From contig JACKCD010000096.1 of NCBI GenBank assembly GCA_020634215.1, positions 1-7,242 on the forward strand: a DNA stretch of 7,242 nt, given 5' to 3'. The stretch is from Ardenticatenaceae bacterium. Lineage in GTDB: Bacteria; Chloroflexota; Anaerolineae; Promineifilales; Promineifilaceae. A model generated the notes under the pieces. The model had not been told where the DNA came from and did no database searches. It worked only from the letters and a program-made list of their open reading frames with translations. Shown here one piece after another: positions 5,591 through 7,242 of the stretch (position 1 is the stretch's first letter; every line of letters begins with the position of its first letter). Made by a program: the position numbers and the translations under genes.

Positions 5591-5619
5591 ACTATAACAT
5601 GTTGGTTGCGGTTCGTCAA
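5591..5619 (-). promoter_or_regulatory. Sigma70-type promoter of the aroH-aroF leader
   Basis: On the - strand TTGACG (5619-5614) and TATAGT (5596-5591) are separated by exactly 17 bases, each one mismatch from consensus. Transcription would start around 5586-5582, at or just before the A of the leader-peptide ATG (5582). The -35 box starts only six bases beyond the T tract that ends the upstream transcript, so the spacing of terminator and promoter is very tight. Confidence 0.85.
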
Positions 5620-5625
5620 GAATTC

Positions 5626-5689
5626 AAAAAAGCTCACGCAAAGGCGCAAACAAAGCGTTGAATCTTTGCGTCTTTGCGCCTTTGCGTGA
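5626..5689 (-). terminator. Terminator of the hydrolase gene, formed by a TTTGCG(T/C)C repeat hairpin
   Basis: Bases 5634-5650 and 5673-5689 are perfect inverted copies of 17 bp with a 22-base loop. On the - strand the stem is followed by GC and six T (5631-5626), so it should terminate transcription of the gene ending at 5700. The right arm on the + strand consists of 8-base units (TCTTTGCG, TCTTTGCG, CCTTTGCG). Repeats of this 'CTTTGCG' type are, to my knowledge, dispersed in many bacterial genomes, so it may be a mobile or REP-like element used as a terminator. Confidence 0.75.
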
Positions 5690-5699
5690 AACAGCTATT

Positions 5700-6707
5700 T
5701 CAGCGTTTGCTTTCAGCCTGCACCCAGCGCACCAAGTTGTGCAGCAGGGAGGGGGTGATTTCGCTGGTGCGTTCCAGCCGGTGGGGGCTGAGTGAGCTTT
5801 GCATGAGGGTGTTGAGTTCGTCTTCGTCGCCGCCCAGGGGGTGGCCTTCGTGTTTGATGATTGCCAGCGGACGCGGCGAGACTTTGCGGGCGTAGCGGGC
5901 GAGTAGGTAGGTGTGGGGGTTGTGGTTGTGGAAGATGTGGGCGGCACGCACGCCGCGTTGGGCACTCCCAATACTTATTAGCCCTTTGATGCTTTCGACG
6001 CGGCCGGCCCACACCAGCCCCAGCCCGGCGGCCAGCGGCCGGGCGATGATGATGGGGGGGCTGGGAAGCATTTGGGTGAGTTGCTCCATATCTTTTTCCA
6101 GGTCTTGGGGGGTTAACGGCCGTTTGACACTCGCATGAAGCAAATAGCGCAGCGGATCCATCCCGTACACGGCAAACCCGGCTTCGGCAAAACTGTCGCA
6201 AATCGCGTCGTCGGCGGGGGCAAATTGGCCGTAAGTTGCCAGATAGAGCAGGCAGGGTGGGGAGAGCTTGCGGCCGGCCGGGGGGTAATAGTAGCTCTCA
6301 ATGACACCCCCTTCCCGCAGCGGCCAGACGTAAACACGGCCGTTGGTCAGCGTGGGGAAGCCGAGGAAGGTGGTGGTCGCCTGGGGAAACCGCTCTTTGG
6401 CCCATTCGCCCACCGCGTGGAGGTCAAGCTCAAAGCGGTTGTCATCGTTAAAGCCGTCGCTGTAGCCCGTGCCGCGCAGGTCAAAGACCAAATGGGCGGC
6501 GCTGCCATCGGGGCCACCGGCGTTGACCTGGTGCTGGGCGCACACCAGAACGCTGTCTTTGGTGAGCGGGTATTTGGGCACCCAGACGCGAATCGCTTGC
6601 AGCTTGTGGTCGGGCGTGGCGGCTGGCTTGACCAACACGCAGTCCAGATAGAGCTGGTCGTCGGTGAGAATGCCGAATGTTTCTTCGGTGTAGGCGAGAA
6701 TTGTCAT
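5700..6707 (-). CDS. Divergent alpha/beta-hydrolase-fold protein, VirJ-like C-terminal half
   Basis: The 335-aa product seems to hold two hydrolase-like stretches. The first, about 65-107, reads A-A-H-L-V-F-D-L-R-G-T-G-Y-S-D-G, the D-x-R-G-x-G-x-S turn of alpha/beta hydrolases. The second, about 151-300, begins P-C-L-L-Y-L-A-T-Y-G and continues with F-A-E-A-G-F-A-V-Y-G-M-D-P-L-R-Y (173-188), close in form to the VirJ/AcvB family (a.G..V.gvDslrYfW). Where the G-x-S-x-G nucleophile should stand the sequence is A-R-P-L-A-A-G-L-G-L (222-231), without Ser. A late H-E-G-H-P-L-G-G-D-E-D (286-296) may be the remains of the Asp/His region. It may therefore be a non-catalytic or altered member. No signal peptide is seen. 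I use ATG 6707, because the in-frame extension to 6764 is only translated repeat. The repeat touches the start codon, leaving no Shine-Dalgarno sequence. Confidence 0.75.
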   Translation of the reverse strand: MTILAYTEETFGILTDDQLYLDCVLVKPAATPDHKLQAIRVWVPKYPLTKDSVLVCAQHQVNAGGPDGSAAHLVFDLRGTGYSDGFNDDNRFELDLHAVGEWAKERFPQATTTFLGFPTLTNGRVYVWPLREGGVIESYYYPPAGRKLSPPCLLYLATYGQFAPADDAICDSFAEAGFAVYGMDPLRYLLHASVKRPLTPQDLEKDMEQLTQMLPSPPIIIARPLAAGLGLVWAGRVESIKGLISIGSAQRGVRAAHIFHNHNPHTYLLARYARKVSPRPLAIIKHEGHPLGGDEDELNTLMQSSLSPHRLERTSEITPSLLHNLVRWVQAESKR

Positions 6708-6770
6708 GGAGATTGGAGATTGGAGATTGGCGATTGATGAAGGTTTACAATCGCCAATCTCCAATCTCTA
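6708..6770. repeat. Intergenic inverted repeat with 21-bp perfect stem, touching a start codon
   Basis: Bases 6716-6736 and 6748-6768 are perfect inverted copies (21 bp, loop 11 bases), made of GGAGATT units with one GGCGATT variant present in both arms. One additional unit at 6709-6715 reaches to the base next to the hydrolase ATG (6707). The other end stops two bases from the stop codon (6774) of the upstream gene. The matching variant unit in both arms argues for recent duplication or correction of the arms. Confidence 0.9.
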
Positions 6771-6771
6771 T

Positions 6772-7242
6772 TTATCCTTCCGGCGTTGGCGTGGGATCGG
6801 GGTAGTATTGGTAATTGGGTATCAATCCCGTGACCCGATTATACATTTCTTGCAGCGTTTGGCTGCTGTTGAAGTAGCCACTGAGCATTTCTTGCAGGAC
6901 GATGGAGAGGGTGAGCGATTCGTGCAGCTTGGTAACGACTTCGCCCTGGCCCTGCGGCAGCCCCCAGCGGCTGGTGGCGGCAACGTTGTCGCGCAGTTGG
7001 GCAATGGCTTCCTCGCCGTAGAGGTCGCGCAATGTCTGGCCGCTGCCTGTCAGGGGCTGGCTCCCCCACCTGTCCAGATGGCGGCGGGGTTCAACGGCCG
7101 TTCCCCACCGCAGCGGCACTTTGCGCTCCGATTCAACGGCCAGCCATTGTTCATACCCTGCGTTGAAGAAATAGGTGGCAAAGGAAACGGCCGTTTCTGG
7201 CGGAGCCACGCTCGTAATCCCCAGCACTGTCAAATCACTATA
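6772..7242 (-). CDS. C-terminal part of a probable ABC-transporter solute-binding protein (5' end outside)
   Basis: The frame is open to the window edge, so only the last 156 residues are seen. The stretch S-V-A-P-P-E-T-A-V-S-F-A-T-Y-F-F followed by Y-E-Q-W-L-A and K-V-P-L-R fits the conserved 'remaining days of residue' helix-turn of extracellular sugar-type solute-binding proteins. There the pattern is S-x-x-x-x-x-A-w-x-F-i-x-f-l then a small domain and l-P-v-r. It continues with a helical region and ends in a short Pro/Thr tail (P-D-P-T-P-T-P-E-G). The assignment rests on that pattern and the helix-rich C-terminus, and is moderate. It would bind its ligand outside the membrane; the permease and ATPase genes are not in view. 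Two AACGGCCGTT copies (7093 and 7186) encode T-A-V. A TTG at 7233 is a false internal start. Confidence 0.6.
   Translation of the reverse strand, partial: YSDLTVLGITSVAPPETAVSFATYFFNAGYEQWLAVESERKVPLRWGTAVEPRRHLDRWGSQPLTGSGQTLRDLYGEEAIAQLRDNVAATSRWGLPQGQGEVVTKLHESLTLSIVLQEMLSGYFNSSQTLQEMYNRVTGLIPNYQYYPDPTPTPEG

Larger units (their letters stand above)
21..7195. repeat. Dispersed palindrome AACGGCCGTT (10 exact copies in the window)
   Basis: Exact copies start at 21, 1067, 1338, 3028, 3496, 3751, 5351, 6115, 7093 and 7186. The core ACGGCCGT also occurs at 3617 and 6336 with one changed outer base. Apart from the uncertain one at 21, all lie inside genes. They are read in all three frames: T-A-V (1338, 3751, 7093, 7186), N-G-R (1067, 3028, 3496, 6336) and K-R-P (5351, 6115), with D-G-R at 3617. 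By chance about 0.007 copies of a given 10-mer palindrome would be expected in 7.2 kb at equal base use. It behaves like the highly iterated palindrome HIP1 of cyanobacteria, but the sequence is different. Confidence 0.9.

Noticed and set aside
5581..5661. 26-codon + strand ORF starting ATG 5581 with AAGGAG upstream
   Set aside because: It overlaps the leader, promoter and terminator of the opposite strand; the spacing of the AAGGAG is long and it ends inside the repeat. Better explained by chance.
6135..6737. Long + strand open frame of 200 codons opposite the hydrolase gene
   Set aside because: Antisense to a coherent protein; its C-terminus is translated repeat sequence and no family pattern is visible.
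6708..6764. N-terminal extension of the hydrolase frame to 6764
   Set aside because: The 19 extra residues are encoded only by the inverted repeat, so they are not part of the conserved protein.

Overview
The window looks like a piece of a moderately GC-rich bacterial chromosome, most likely a Chloroflexota member (Anaerolineae-like). That assignment is inferred from three things: the gene set (Uma2-family endonuclease, type I-beta DAHP synthase beside an AroH-type chorismate mutase), a very dense 10-bp palindrome AACGGCCGTT, and heptamer-built inverted repeats in the intergenic gaps. It is not proven by any marker gene. No rRNA, tRNA, transposase or CRISPR array is visible.

Left part, + strand (121-2947): a small membrane-anchored protein, a glycerophosphodiester phosphodiesterase one base after it, a membrane-anchored YkuE/YaeI-like metallophosphoesterase, and a Uma2-family (DUF820) nuclease-fold protein behind its own gap. 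These meet the right-hand genes convergently at a hairpin repeat near 2951-3008.

Right part, - strand (read from 7242 down to 3005): the C-terminal part of a probable ABC-transporter solute-binding protein, a divergent alpha/beta-hydrolase-fold protein (VirJ-like C-terminal half), then an aromatic amino acid unit and a small beta-propeller protein. The aromatic unit is the highlight. A hairpin terminator with a T tract (5626-5689) is followed by a near-consensus sigma70 promoter (5591-5619). Next comes a 34-codon leader peptide gene (5478-5582) with Phe or Tyr at seven of codons 7-14, and then a Rho-independent terminator (5420-5447). After these lie aroH (chorismate mutase) and aroF (DAHP synthase). 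This has the architecture of a ribosome-mediated Phe/Tyr transcription attenuator, with possibly leaderless translation of the leader peptide and mutually exclusive RNA pairings that can be drawn from the sequence. Phe/Tyr starvation would be expected to raise synthesis of the enzyme that commits carbon to the shikimate pathway and the enzyme that commits chorismate to Phe/Tyr.

Two repeat systems overlie everything. The first is AACGGCCGTT, with 10 exact copies plus two more copies of its ACGGCCGT core, mostly inside genes and read as TAV, NGR or KRP; it resembles the HIP1 phenomenon of cyanobacteria. The second is intergenic inverted or tandem repeats of 7-bp units (GGAGATT, GTAGGGC and GATAACC types) in six gaps. 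Some of these abut or overlap start and stop codons and create false N-terminal extensions of open frames.
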